Shown here piece by piece: positions 39,943 through 49,452 of a stretch of 52,560 nt of DNA. Each line of letters opens with the position of its first letter. The stretch's first letter is position 1. The position numbers were made by a program, and so were the translations under genes. The notes under the pieces were generated by a model. The model saw nothing but the letters and a program-made list of their open reading frames with translations. It was not told where the DNA came from and did not search any database. This DNA is from Chara braunii (lineage: Eukaryota; Streptophyta; Charophyceae; Charales; Characeae). Where the stretch lies: positions 7,369,995-7,422,554 of the forward strand of contig BFEA01000010.1 in assembly GCA_003427395.1 (NCBI GenBank), read 5' to 3'.

Positions 39943-41918
39943 TCAGTTTCCAGAGCTGTTTGGATGAGGCACACTAGCTTTGCCCTTGTCCGTGCATTGG
40001 GCGGTCGCGTGCTTGACGCTATTGCACCAAAGACAGTAGTTGTACTTAAGGCGGAGGTGGTAGACCTCCTCGCTAATGTGATACTTCGTCCACGGAAGCT
40101 GTCCAGCTCCTTCCGGCGCCTGGGTAGTCGCCTTCTTCTTCCGAGCTCGCGTGCGTCGAGGAGGGATGGCTGCTACAACATCTCCTTCACCAGAGGCTGT
40201 TGCGGCGGCATGATCTTCTTGTGATCCGGTTAGGATCACATTGGCATTGTGCCACTGAAATCCTGGCTTTGCCACATAGGCCGGCTGCCGCTGGCGACTT
40301 TCATTCGCCGCCCACCGGTCCGTTTGTATGAGAATGTTAGCTCTTGAATGACTGCGTCGAAGGTCGAACTGCAACTCGTTGCCGAGAGCCGTAGTCAACC
40401 CGTCGCATGACCAAGAGAAGAACTCAGATCTCAAATCGCTGAGATCGAGGTTGAATTTCGGAGTGGCCACAAACTTTTTCCACCTCGTCAACCATTCTCG
40501 GGTAGGCATAGTTGCCTTGGCTCCAATGGTAGAGCTCGTTCATGACCGTCTTCTTCACGTTCCGGACCATGAACCGCGTCTGCCACAGCTGCTCAAACTC
40601 GTCCCATGTAATCTTCGTGTGCAGTGTTGCGATCGTACAGGCCTTTTGCAGCGCCAAATTGTTCATGAAGGCCTGACTGCCGCTAATCAGCTGGAGGTAC
40701 AGCGCGTCGAGGCGCTGATCGTCGGGGACATGATGCACGTCCGCCTCCGTGTTGAATGCGGTCCACCATGCCAATGCGTCGGTCTTGCGGTAGTCGTCGA
40801 ATTTGGCAACGTTGAACTTGGGCATCTTGAACGCCCGACAGCTGTCAGGTCTTGACTTCAGCTGACCAAGCTCGGCTTTGAGTATGGTCACTTGGTTGCT
40901 GAGCGTCGTTGGAGCCTGGAACTGGCCCACCTCGCCAATCAGGCTGATGATGTGATCAATGCACTGAGTGGTGGTGGTTGTACTTTCAATTGCTGCTACA
41001 CGTGGGCCCCATTGCTGGCCAGCTGCTGATGAGCCGATTGGTGGTGCTGCTGGTGCATGGGCCTGTGCTTCGACCGTACTCAGGCGCAAAGTAAGTGCAT
41101 CGTTGACTTGCTGTTGCTGTGTCTTGGCAGAATTGATCGCTGTCGCGAGTGTCTTGAAGTCGTTCGTGGAAGCTTTTAGGATCTGTTGCTGCTGGTATGC
41201 TGCCTGAGCGTGCCGCCGCAACTGCTTCTGCTGCCAGTTCACAGTGCGTAACAAGTGTCTGAGTAGGTAAGCCAATTCTGCTTTCTCCTGTTCTTCCGCT
41301 GTTGGCGCTGATCGTGCTCCTGATGGCACAAAAGTCCACGTCGTGAGGAGTTCGCTGAAACACTGCTCCTCATTCTGCAGGACCTGTGTGCTTGCGGCAC
41401 GCTGTTGCTGTTGCACTGCTTTGGCGGCTTCTCACTGTACCTGCGCCTGGCCGGCTGCCTCATTGGCCAAACGATGTGCCTCGGCTGCAGCCTCGTTGGC
41501 CAGCTTCTGTTACTCACCGGCTGGCTCTTCGGGCAGTCTCTGCTGTTCAGCGGCTGCAGCGGCAATCCGCTCCTGTTCGGCAGCGGCCAGGTCCATGAAG
41601 GCCTGAACGCGCTGCAAGAACACGTCGGACGCCTCATTGGTGCCTTGGACTGGAAACGCCGGCAGGATCATCGTTCGCCGCCTCCTTGGTACCGTAGGTG
41701 TCTGGATGCGTGCTGCCGACTGCTGCTGTCTGCTGAGAAGAGCTGCTATCCGAGGACTGCGTCGAGGAAGTACCCAAGGTCGCAGACGTGCTGACATGAG
41801 CTGCTGCTGGTAACTGCAGGGGCTGAAGCCGGGTAGTGTCCTTTAGGCCATTAGCGGGAGAGGAGAACAAGGGGTGGGAAGCAGGGGATAGACAAGCATG
41901 CTGCTCACCAATCCCCAA
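39943..41918 (-). pseudogene. Gag polyprotein with intact CCHC zinc knuckle (element 2)
   Basis: Gag forms the virus-like particle. A leader frame (41918-41634) and the main frame (41797-40424) show an N-terminal Glu/Ala/Gln-rich helix (A-A-A-E-Q-E-R-I-A-A-A-A-A-E-Q), a predicted coiled coil (about 41410-40900) and a capsid-like region (A-L-A-W-W-T-A-F-N-T, W-D-E-F-E-Q-L-W-Q-T-R-F). Stops at 41510-41512 and about 41430 interrupt it. Near 40510 the frame changes to 40509-39943, which carries R-S-E-F-F-S-W-S and ends with the zinc knuckle C-L-W-C-N-S-V-K-H-A-T-A-Q-C at 39994-40035, with all four ligands present. Order and content are typical of plant gypsy Gag. The start at 41797 or 41918 is uncertain. 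Confidence 0.82.
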
Positions 41919-42534
41919 TGTGGACTGACACTCTAATCAATAGGAAAGAATTTCACCCCTGACGAATTTTATTTTTCACAAAATAACAAATGAAATTTAA
42001 TTAATTAATTAAAATAAATAAATAAATAAATACGTCGGGAATTAGGTGTCAATCCGAGATCCCAAGGTGGTCCGAAAGTTCACTGATAATCAAAATGCTA
42101 ACTTTAAACTTGATTGCAGGTGAAACTTCCGGGAAGTTGCAGTTCTGCAACTGTCCGGACCTTCCACCATCCGAGAATTCACGAAAAATCCCGTACGGAA
42201 TTCACGGAGGTAAGCAGCTAACGAGCAATGCAAACTGACGTAGAAGAAAGAAGAGAATCCGTGAAAATTTTGGGATTTTCCGACCTAAAATTCCGTGAAT
42301 TTTGCGAAATTCCTGGTGTCAAACCTAAAATTGACGCGAAAATCAGATTGCAACAACTCTATTTTTAGCGCATTACCAAATTACAGAAGCAGAAAGAAAA
42401 AAAAAAATTGCAACTTGGAAATTGATGACAACTGCAGATCTGATAACGGAAACAATCCTAATCAAGTACTCAATCAACTTGCATTAACTGATTTATCAAT
42501 TATCTTGCTTCTCACTAATCAGAACTACATCTAT

Positions 42535-42540
42535 CAATCT

Positions 42541-42572
<32 letters not shown>

Positions 42573-42740
42573 GTCGATCAATCAATCAACCAACCAATCA
42601 ATCAATCAAGCAATCAAGCAATCAGTTAATCAATCAATCAGTTAATCAATCAATCATCAATCAATCAATCAATCAATCAATCAGTTAATGAATCCATCCA
42701 TCAATCAATCAGTTAATCAATCAATCAATCGGAATTTCCG
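42535..42740. repeat. (ATCA)n tetranucleotide microsatellite in element 2 leader
   Basis: About 200 bases of ATCA/GTTA-type tetranucleotides with scattered changes, lying between the primer binding site and gag of element 2. A/T-rich tetranucleotide runs (TTAA, AAAT) also occur at 41998-42030. Confidence 0.95.
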
Positions 42741-42790
42741 AAGGATCAATCAATCGATCGATCAATCTGTGAGCAGATCCAATCTTGGTC

Positions 42791-42803
42791 TGCTCCGATA
42801 CCA
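42791..42803 (-). promoter_or_regulatory. Primer binding site complementary to initiator Met tRNA
   Basis: Read on the minus strand, TGGTATCGGAGCA starts 6 bases after the 5' LTR. The usual plant initiator-Met site begins TGGTATCAGAGC, so only one of the first 12 bases differs. It is the start site for minus-strand DNA synthesis and fixes the element's orientation. Confidence 0.88.
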
Positions 42804-42809
42804 AACTTT

Positions 42810-43952
42810 TGCATACTAGTGTAGCGAACACAAGTATGATCCAGAACCCAGAACCGACGAATAACAAAGAGAAATACAATGCAGTGGAAGACTGATAAAC
42901 ATGGATCTGACTCGTATCTGATTCGGACTATACACAGACCCACACACATACATTCATCGGGTGAGAAGGCCTGGCGCTCCAAGCATAGAAGATGGCGCCA
43001 GGGCCTGCGCGAACCACACACAGACGAAATGTAGGGGGAGAGACGTAGGGAGGAGGAGGAGATGGCACCAACACAAATGTCACCGAAATAGTATTCCCGA
43101 AATATCGAAGATACAAAATCTCGAAATGCCGCTGATGTCAAATCTCCGAAAATAGTCCTCCCAACGTCCTAGTCTGAATAGTCTCAGTCCTCATGTCACC
43201 GATAGTTCACCACCGATCTCTGTCCAGATAGTAACCAAGAATGTAGAAGGTGAGGAGGATATGAAGATGAAGAGGAAGAGGAAGAAGAAGAACCGAGAGG
43301 GGCAGAGGAGAAGGTGGAGATGGAGAGGTGGGGAGGAGGACAGTTTTCACTGCCCTTCGTCAGTGTCCAGGTACCAACCTGCTGGCGCACAGTGCCACCT
43401 TGGAGCTGCTGAAGACCTGCCTTCGACGCTGGAGCTATGGTGCTCACAGGTAAGTATCAGGTAAGTCCCTCTACCCTCTCTCTCGCCTCTGCAGCTAGCA
43501 CTACACCTAGCGCTACTGCCTGGAGCTGGGCTAAACCAAACTTAGCACAGCGCTGAAGCTCCTCAAAGCCGCGGTCTCAAGTGTGCTGAACAGACCGCTG
43601 GCTGGTACTAAGTACCGGCGGTGGCCTGTTCAGCCTGGCTGTTGAGAACCCGCACCGTGATCTGAATCGTAGATCAATCTGACGGTTCAGATCCGACCGG
43701 CCAGGGAAACTGCAGCCTCAAGCTTCGGCCGCCAGGTCCAAACGAAAAATGTTTGGGCCGGTTTCCCGCTCAGGGCCTGCAGTTGCAGACCCGGGTCTAA
43801 AACCGGTTGCTGGAGGCCTAAGGTCGGCCTTTTCCAAAGGTCCGACCTTTAGCCCAGGCCAGACTGGCCCAGCATGGCCACGGTCGGGGACAACCCCCTA
43901 GACCTAGCCGTCGGGCCTAACACGGGCCGTGTGGAATCCAGTATGTAACACA
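42810..43952 (-). repeat. 5' LTR of element 2
   Basis: 1143 bases, TGTGTTAC...TATGCA in element orientation, matching 34782-35888. About 36 extra bases near 43437-43475 contain CAGGTAAGTATCAGGTAAGT on the + strand, two consensus splice donors in a row, followed by a pyrimidine tract and CTCTGCAG at 43486-43493. Confidence 0.92.
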
Positions 43953-44024
43953 GACAGAGTTGGGCGAAACTACTAACCGTTAGACAGAGTTCGATGAAAT
44001 TATTAACTGTAGGACAGAGTTCAG
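43953..44024. repeat. 30-bp tandem repeat next to the LTR
   Basis: GACAGAGTT starts at 43953, 43983 and 44013. The first two full units share a GAAA-TA-TAAC-GT-AG tail. The flank left of the element (34760-34778, GAAACTATTAACTGTCAG) resembles this tail, so both flanks may come from one interrupted locus. Confidence 0.75.
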
Positions 44025-44157
44025 CACTTCTCCATCGTGTTGTGTCTTATGATGGTTTTACCACTTGTGATCCCAACTCCAACATTCGCACCAGTTAGCT
44101 GTGGACTTGCAGGTCCCTGAAAAATCCAAAGGCCGGTGGAAAGCATCCCTTTATGCG

Positions 44158-44403
44158 TTAACAAGTACATGAATAATCATTTTGGATTGTGCAGAACATC
44201 TCTCTGAGAACTGCAAGAGAGGTTGTCATAGGGAAGCCTTTGAGCAGCCAGGTCAAGCTGGCTGAGAGGCAGTCTAAGAGACCAGCATCATGCCCAACGA
44301 CTGGCTGAGTAATATCCCAAGAACTCCAGTCCTTCCCTTGGCCAATCAGTAGCCCATCCAGCATATGTAAGACCTGGTTGATATTCGGGATTCCAAAACT
44401 CAT
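44158..44403 (-). CDS. Possible host exon or gene fragment, 81 codons
   Basis: A minus-strand frame from an ATG at 44403 to a TAA at 44158. It has clean, unbiased composition, unlike the repeat-derived frames around it: hydrophobic Leu-rich helices (N-Q-V-L-H-M-L-D-G-L-L-I-G, L-L-D-C-L-S-A-S-L-T-W-L-L-K-G-F) and no low complexity. TTGTTAG, an acceptor-like sequence, ends just before TCCATG at the start. I do not recognise a family and cannot tie it to the + strand exon at 34475. Chance is not excluded for a frame of this length. Confidence 0.3.
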   Translation of the reverse strand: MSFGIPNINQVLHMLDGLLIGQGKDWSSWDITQPVVGHDAGLLDCLSASLTWLLKGFPMTTSLAVLREMFCTIQNDYSCTC

Positions 44404-44430
44404 GGACTAACAACACCAGCTACTACCTGT

Positions 44431-44739
44431 TCACATTTCGTTCTTGTGCTCCTGTGTCACCTTCGTGTCTCTAAGATGCAGTTGACAGGAGTTCGTGAAC
44501 ACGAGGTGTAGGCGGGATACCGGACGAGATGTGGCAAGGAAGGCACGGGGCAACACAACATCGTCTCTGTGTTTACGTTGATTATTGATATACTTACCAG
44601 CACATGCTAATTGATTATCGATATACTTACCAGCACGTGTTAATTGATTATTGATATACTTACCAGCACATGTTAATTGATTATTGGTATACCTACCAGC
44701 ACATGCAAAGAACTCAAGTCCAATACAGACCTTACACAC
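44431..44739 (-). other. Open frame built on an 11-residue repeat
   Basis: The minus strand is open for 102 codons across the 33-bp tandem repeat at 44578-44709, giving four copies of C-A-G-K-Y-I-N-N-Q-L-T with small changes, followed by a basic tail. The 33-base period keeps the frame, so openness may simply reflect the repeat. No function is assigned. Confidence 0.25.
44578..44709. repeat. 33-bp tandem repeat, four copies
   Basis: TTGATTATTGATATACTTAC-type units start at 44578, 44611, 44644 and 44677, exactly 33 bases apart, each ending CAGCAC(A/G)TG. They differ at one to three positions each. Confidence 0.92.
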
Positions 44740-45639
44740 TTGATGCGCACGGAAGACTCAATCTTAAATGAGAATGAAAAACATGAGAGCATATGGTGTA
44801 ACCGGTGAACCATTTGCATCTCTGGATCCTCTAATTAGGCAGCGGGGTCCTAGTGCCTTTATTTACAGCCATGAGACTATGAAGAGCGATGCCTGGAAAG
44901 GCGTGAAACGTTTGTGGTGAACTTGCAAAAGAATGGTTTACTCATTTAGCAACTCTTCTTCAACAAGGGCGCTTCGCGCCAGATAAAGCGATGGACAATG
45001 TAAGAGGCTGCCGTATCTTTGAAATAGACGATTAGGGAGGCTACTCAGACTAGCCGATTTATCAATCAAATACTGTATTAATTGGCTTGCGTTTGCATGA
45101 AGCTCTCTGTCATACCGCTGTGCAATAACCCATGCCATATGTCTCGTGGAAACTGAGGCCTAACGCGACCGCCCTCAGCCCAGGCCAAACAGGGGCACAC
45201 GACCCCACATAAGGACTCAGGGCCTGGACGTAAGGTTGACTTTGGTCAATTGTCGGAAATTCCAACAGTCAAAGTCCAAAGGTACCCAGCCCAGGCCGCT
45301 GGTCAAGTACACACACTTGTTTGTATGCAGGTACCCAGACAGCATCAGGTCCAAGGGAGAAGTCTGCAACTGTACAATCCGGGCCTTCAGCTGTGAGTCA
45401 ATCTGGACGACTGTGGGAAAGGCACCCGAGGCCAGACAGCCTCGACGACTGCTACTTAAGGCTGACCTCGTGTGAGTCAAGCATTCAGTCTTGCTATGCT
45501 GCTTTGACGCTGGCTCGACTTTGACTAGACGCTGGTTTCATGTTGGCGCGACGCTGGCTACATGCTGGCTGTGCACGGCGCTGCGGGCGACAGCACGAGA
45601 TGGAGGTAGCATGCTGGCGCTTCCTCAGTGCGCCAGGCT
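44740..45639. other. No recognised gene
   Basis: Frames at 44938-45138 (minus) and 45217-45524 (both strands) overlap or lack motifs. From 45500 the phrase GACGCTGGCT-CGACTTT and GGCGCGACGCTGGC leads gradually into the GATGTGGCGCTGCC array. Confidence 0.45.
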
Positions 45640-45900
45640 ATGCTGATGTGGCGCTGCCTTTGGTCTATGTGGCGCTGCCCTTGATCTACGTGGCATGCTG
45701 ATGTGGCGCTGCCTTTGGTCTATGTGGCGCTGCCTTTGATCTACGTGGCATGCTGATGTGGCACTGCCTTTGGTTTATGTGGCGCTGCATTTGATCTACG
45801 TGGCATGCTGACGTGGCGCTGCCTTTGATCTATGTGGCATGCTGATGTGGCGCTGCCTTTGGTCTACATCGTATGATGTGGTGCTGCTACTGGTCTTCAT
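45640..45900. repeat. 55-bp tandem repeat rich in (A/G)TGTGGC/ACGTGGC
   Basis: ATGCTGATGTGGCGCTGCC starts at 45640, 45695, 45750 and 45805 (period 55) and again at 45839 after a 34-base shortened unit. Each full unit has GATGTGGCGCTGCC, TATGTGGCGCTGC and CTACGTGGC. The last unit decays after 45860. Confidence 0.9.
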
Positions 45901-46005
45901 TGAAGATGAGGCGTATGCCATTTGTCTCGACTGCTGACGTGGCATTGTCCACGCTGTCTACATGAGGTGGCTGGTTCCGAGGAGGAGGAAGATCGGGATC
46001 TGTGG

Positions 46006-46150
46006 ATGAAGGAGGTCGGGTACTCACCTGAGGTTGACGTCATCACTGGAATCTGCTATGTCTTCATGGTCTTCACGNATGAAGGAGGTCGGGTACTCAC
46101 CTGAGGTTGACGTCATCACTGGAATCTGCTATGTCTTCATGGTCTTCACG
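46006..46150. repeat. Exact 72-bp duplication around a single N
   Basis: 46006-46077 and 46079-46150 are identical 72-base blocks (ATGAAGGAGGTCGGG...CTTCACG) separated only by the N at 46078. This is what two overlapping contig ends joined without merging would look like. Confidence 0.92.
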
Positions 46151-46156
46151 AGATTA

Positions 46157-46172
46157 AGTGCCACGTGGCACT
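46157..46172. promoter_or_regulatory. 16-bp palindrome centred on a G-box (CACGTG)
   Basis: AGTGCCACGTGGCACT is a perfect palindrome with the CACGTG core bound by plant bZIP and bHLH factors. Nearby TGACGTGGC words (45809, 45935, 46334, 46363, 46388, 46478, 46520) make this a cluster of ACGT-core sites. No gene start can be linked to it. Confidence 0.5.
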
Positions 46173-46924
46173 ACTGTGTGTGATCAGGAATATGTTTACT
46201 ATCATTGTTGACATGGAGAGTAAGTGGGAGGTGCCGCATGTGCAAAACGAAACGCGTTTATTAATGCGCGCGGTCACACCGCAAGTCTAGACATGGTAGT
46301 ATTGCACGTGCGAGCATCTGTCCCTTGAAGATGATGACGTGGCTACATTGAAGATTTCATGATGACGTGGCATGTAGGGCACGGTCTGACGTGGCACGTA
46401 CCTGTGTTATCACTGCTTGCTATTGATGTGCTGACACGGTATGCTGGTGTTGAGTGTGTGGCAGAATTGCATTGATGACGTGGCATCCCTCCTAGAAGAT
46501 CGTTCTGGTCCTTGACGCTGACGTGGCAGAGCTGCTGTGTTGGCATGCCAAGGGTGACATGTGGCATGCAAAGACTGAGCATTTGTTTGTTGAGAGTTAC
46601 ATTGCTTCTGCAGATGATACAGTAGGAGCTAACCATTTTCGTGTGGTTGTGTTGGCTTTCTACTTACTTGTTTATTGTCTGTGGTTGCTGTGTGTACTTG
46701 TAAGTATGCTGTTGTCTTGATCACACTGGCCGTGGCTGTGGTACCTGTACATTTAGTAGGACGTCATCATACATAGAATCAGACAACTGAGGTTAGAACA
46801 AGATTTTATTTCTGTTTCCTGAATTGTTATTTATTTCTTGCTGAAGAAATTTGGACCGGTGTGACCGTGGAATTTATTATTGAATCATTATTGTTTATTT
46901 ATTGTGCGGTAAACACATCTGAAG
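46173..46924. other. ACGTGGC-rich sequence upstream of element 3 gag, possible 5' LTR
   Basis: TGACGTGGCA occurs several times to 46530. The region turns T-rich and AT-rich from 46590 to the gag start. An LTR would be expected here for element 3, but I find no TG...CA boundary or tRNA primer site that I can defend. Confidence 0.35.
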
Positions 46925-48763
46925 ATGTCTTACATGTGGAACTCTCTGCGTCTCTCCATTCTGACTCGCTTCATTCCTCATCTCTTCCTACCTGTCTCTG
47001 TCACCTTCTTCGCTGATGAGGAAGGTGAAATCCGAACACGTACCCAGATTGAAAATCGACGGCAGCTGATGCTAGATCGCCTTCAACAGCTATTGAATGA
47101 GCTGCATGGTGCTGGAGCCATGGCTGAACAACACGTACGCAGCTAGTTCGATCTGCAGAAACCAAACTTAAAGAGGCTGATACGGCTGTTCAGATGATGG
47201 AGGCCAGTACGAGAGTGCAACGGGCTATTGATCAGGGCCGAATGACCCTTGATCAATATGTCGCCGAGGAGCTGGCAAAGATTGTTGCAGGCGAGCTGAA
47301 AGAACGGGAAGTAAGAGAAGAAAGGAGGGAAGAAGTAAGAAGGCCAGAACTGAATGAAGATACAATGTTGGCCAACATTAGACAATTGGAAGAAGCGTTG
47401 GACGCGGAAAGAAAAAGAATGGATGAGTACCGAAGGATATAAATTGAGAAAGAACAGCGAGAAAGAAAAATGGAAAAAATTAGACAACAATTTCACATTG
47501 AAAGAACAGAAACTGACTTTGCATCTGTTCTTGATAACTTGATGGCCTACCTGGGACATCTTAAGTTGAAGATTGATAATAACACTGCCGCATTGGAGTC
47601 GGTATTGAGACTAGTGAAAGGGAAAGATAAAGTGTTAGTTGAGGAAGAGGCCAAGGGGAAAGAAAATCAACCACCCCAAGAGAAACTTCTAAAAGATGCA
47701 GTGCAGAAGGAAAACAAACCCGGACCCTCGAAGAAAGAGACCGAGGAACCGGCAGAAAGAAAGAAGAACCGGCCGAGAAGAAAGAAGAACCGGCTAAGAA
47801 GGAAGAACCGGTTAAGGAAGCGGAGAAGCCGAAGAAAAAGGAAAAAGTTAAGATGAAATTGCCATTCACGTACAGCAACAAAAAGGAAGAAAACTTGTTG
47901 TTGTGGATTGTTGAAATACAAACTTACGTAGCGACAACACCCGTGGAGCCTGAAAATCAGGTTGCTTTCTCCACATCTTGTCTGGGAGGAGTGGCCAAGG
48001 AATGGGTGGTGGCGGAAGCCAATGCCGCTGGTTTCAAAGATATAGGTGAGTGGGCTAAGACCTTGACGTTGAGACAATTTCTCCAAAAGATCAAGGAGAG
48101 ATTTCTCGACAAAACGATGGTTGAGAAAGCTTTTGATGAGCTCACCACGATAGGCCAAAATCATTGGACTTCTGTTGATGCCTTGTCTCGTGAAGTGGAT
48201 CGTCTGCTGCAGGTACCTGGGTTGAATCTTCAAGACAACCAGGTTCTTTATATCTACTCACGTGCACTGCCCGAGCCCATTCGTGGACAGCTCGTGGTCG
48301 AATCGAAGTCTGGTAAGTATAACTATCGGCAGTTTCGTGATCTCGCTCTCCAGAGAGAGCAGATGACCGCTCAGGTAAAGGGGACATACGCTTCCGTAGT
48401 GAAATCGGGACCGGTGGGTGGCTATGGCAAGCGGATCCTTTTGCGGCAAAAGCGCTAGGATCACATGCTTGTGTTATTCGACGATGAGATTGTAGAGAAG
48501 TTACCCCTCGACAAGTATGAGGGAGGAGGAGGTAATGGCGGCAGCGAGCTGGGAAGGGTGACATCGCTACCGTAATGGCCAACAAGGGAGGCCAAAGTCA
48601 ATGGAAGAAGGAGAAGAGGCCACGCTCGTTTCCCGAGCATCCCGGCATCGCGTTCGGGAGACCCTAGGAAAAGATTAATATGACACATGAGGAATGGCAG
48701 TTCAAGATGGACAACCGCCATTGCCTCAAGTGTGGCACAGTAGAACATGTGATATCCTGGTGC
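46925..48763 (+). pseudogene. Gag polyprotein with intact zinc knuckle (element 3)
   Basis: The N-terminal frame (46925-47143) starts with a hydrophobic segment and then a coiled coil (R-T-Q-I-E-N-R-R-Q-L-M-L-D-R-L-Q-Q-L-L). It continues after a frameshift near 47135 in the 47194-47439 frame (E-E-L-A-K-I-V-A-G-E-L-K), passes a TAA at 47440 and ends in a Lys/Glu/Pro repeat region (E-E-P-A-E-K-K type, 47740-47850), where a one-base shift changes it to Arg-rich nonsense. The capsid-like part (47853-48455) reads L-P-F-T-Y-S-N-K, W-I-V-E-I-Q-T-Y, A-K-E-W-V, F-L-Q-K-I-K-E-R-F. A separate frame carries the knuckle C-L-K-C-G-T-V-E-H-V-I-S-W-C at 48722-48763 with all four ligands. At least three frameshifts or stops show that it is inactive. 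Confidence 0.78.
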
Positions 48764-48786
48764 CCACTTATTAGAAACCCAAAAGC

Positions 48787-49338
48787 GTGCAGCCAGTCGG
48801 AGTAGCATCTGCCCCTACTGAGTCAACGGGTTTAGACCAAGATAAAGGTAAGGCGCCCACAACCCCTTCTACCCCTTCGATTCTCAAGGTAGAGAATGGC
48901 TCTTCTTCCGCCCGTCGTCCAGAACACCCTGACACAGTACTTTGTTCTGTTTCGTTGGACGATTCCCTTAATGAGCTCGACAATGAACTTATAGCACTAC
49001 GGAGCTCGTGGACGAAGAAAGCGAAGTCTAAGGCTGAATTGATGATCGCGGATATTGAGATTGCGCACACGCGAGTAGGTGCCCTGTTACATCCGGGATC
49101 GACTCGGTCTTATATCTCAAAGAAGGCAATTCGTAAGTTGCATCTGGGAATGAGCGTAAAGGATTTACCAAGACCGATCACGTGTATACTGGATGACAAA
49201 AGCACGATCACTGTCTCTCAATACGTCGATCGTGTTAAGTGCTATTTCAGGATAAATGAAGGTAAGAAGATTCTACACGAGATATCCTTCCTAATTAAGA
49301 AGAATTTGCCCTTTGACATAATTATGGGTATGGATTGA
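48787..49338 (+). pseudogene. Retropepsin-like protease with lost catalytic Asp (element 3)
   Basis: The frame has a Pro/Ser/Thr-rich leader, a helix (D-N-E-L-I-A-L-R-S-S-W-T-K-K) and the active-site segment T-R-V-G-A-L-L-H-P-G-S-T-R-S-Y-I-S at about residues 95-111. Functional family members have D-S-G there; here it is H-P-G (codons 49090-49098), so the catalytic Asp itself is gone. The second half has D-I-I-M-G-M-D, followed by a TGA at 49336-49338 where Trp is usual (TGG to TGA). Another stop (TAG) follows at 49396. Folding position, spacing and order after the zinc knuckle make the family call firm. Confidence 0.8.
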
Positions 49339-49452
49339 CATGAGGAAGCCGACCCAGAAGTTAAGTTCAAAGATAAAATTGTCAAACTCAAGGATTAGAA
49401 GTCCGGACTACGTGCGATAAAGTTATATCATAGGTCTGGCTCCGACTCTACT

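Larger units (their letters stand above)
34782..43952 (-). mobile_element. Chromodomain-bearing Ty3/gypsy LTR retrotransposon (chromovirus), element 2
   Basis: A 9.17-kb element on the minus strand with every structural part: 5' LTR (42810-43952), primer binding site (42791-42803), microsatellite-bearing leader, gag with zinc knuckle, protease, RT, RNase H, integrase with chromodomain, polypurine tract (35889-35899) and 3' LTR (34782-35888). LTRs start TGTGTTAC and end TATGCA in element orientation. The flanking 5 bases (CCTGT and GACAG) do not match, so no target-site duplication is visible. The two LTRs differ at roughly one base in 16 over the first 230 aligned by eye, so the insertion is old. 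Several frameshifts and stops, and altered catalytic residues, mean that it cannot encode working proteins. Confidence 0.9.

Noticed and set aside
40379-41794. Plus-strand frames of up to 158 codons
   Set aside because: They are antisense shadows of the gag frames of element 2, which carry the zinc knuckle and capsid motifs.
34777-43957. Target-site duplication for element 2
   Set aside because: The bases next to the LTR ends (CCTGT and GACAG) do not match in direct orientation.
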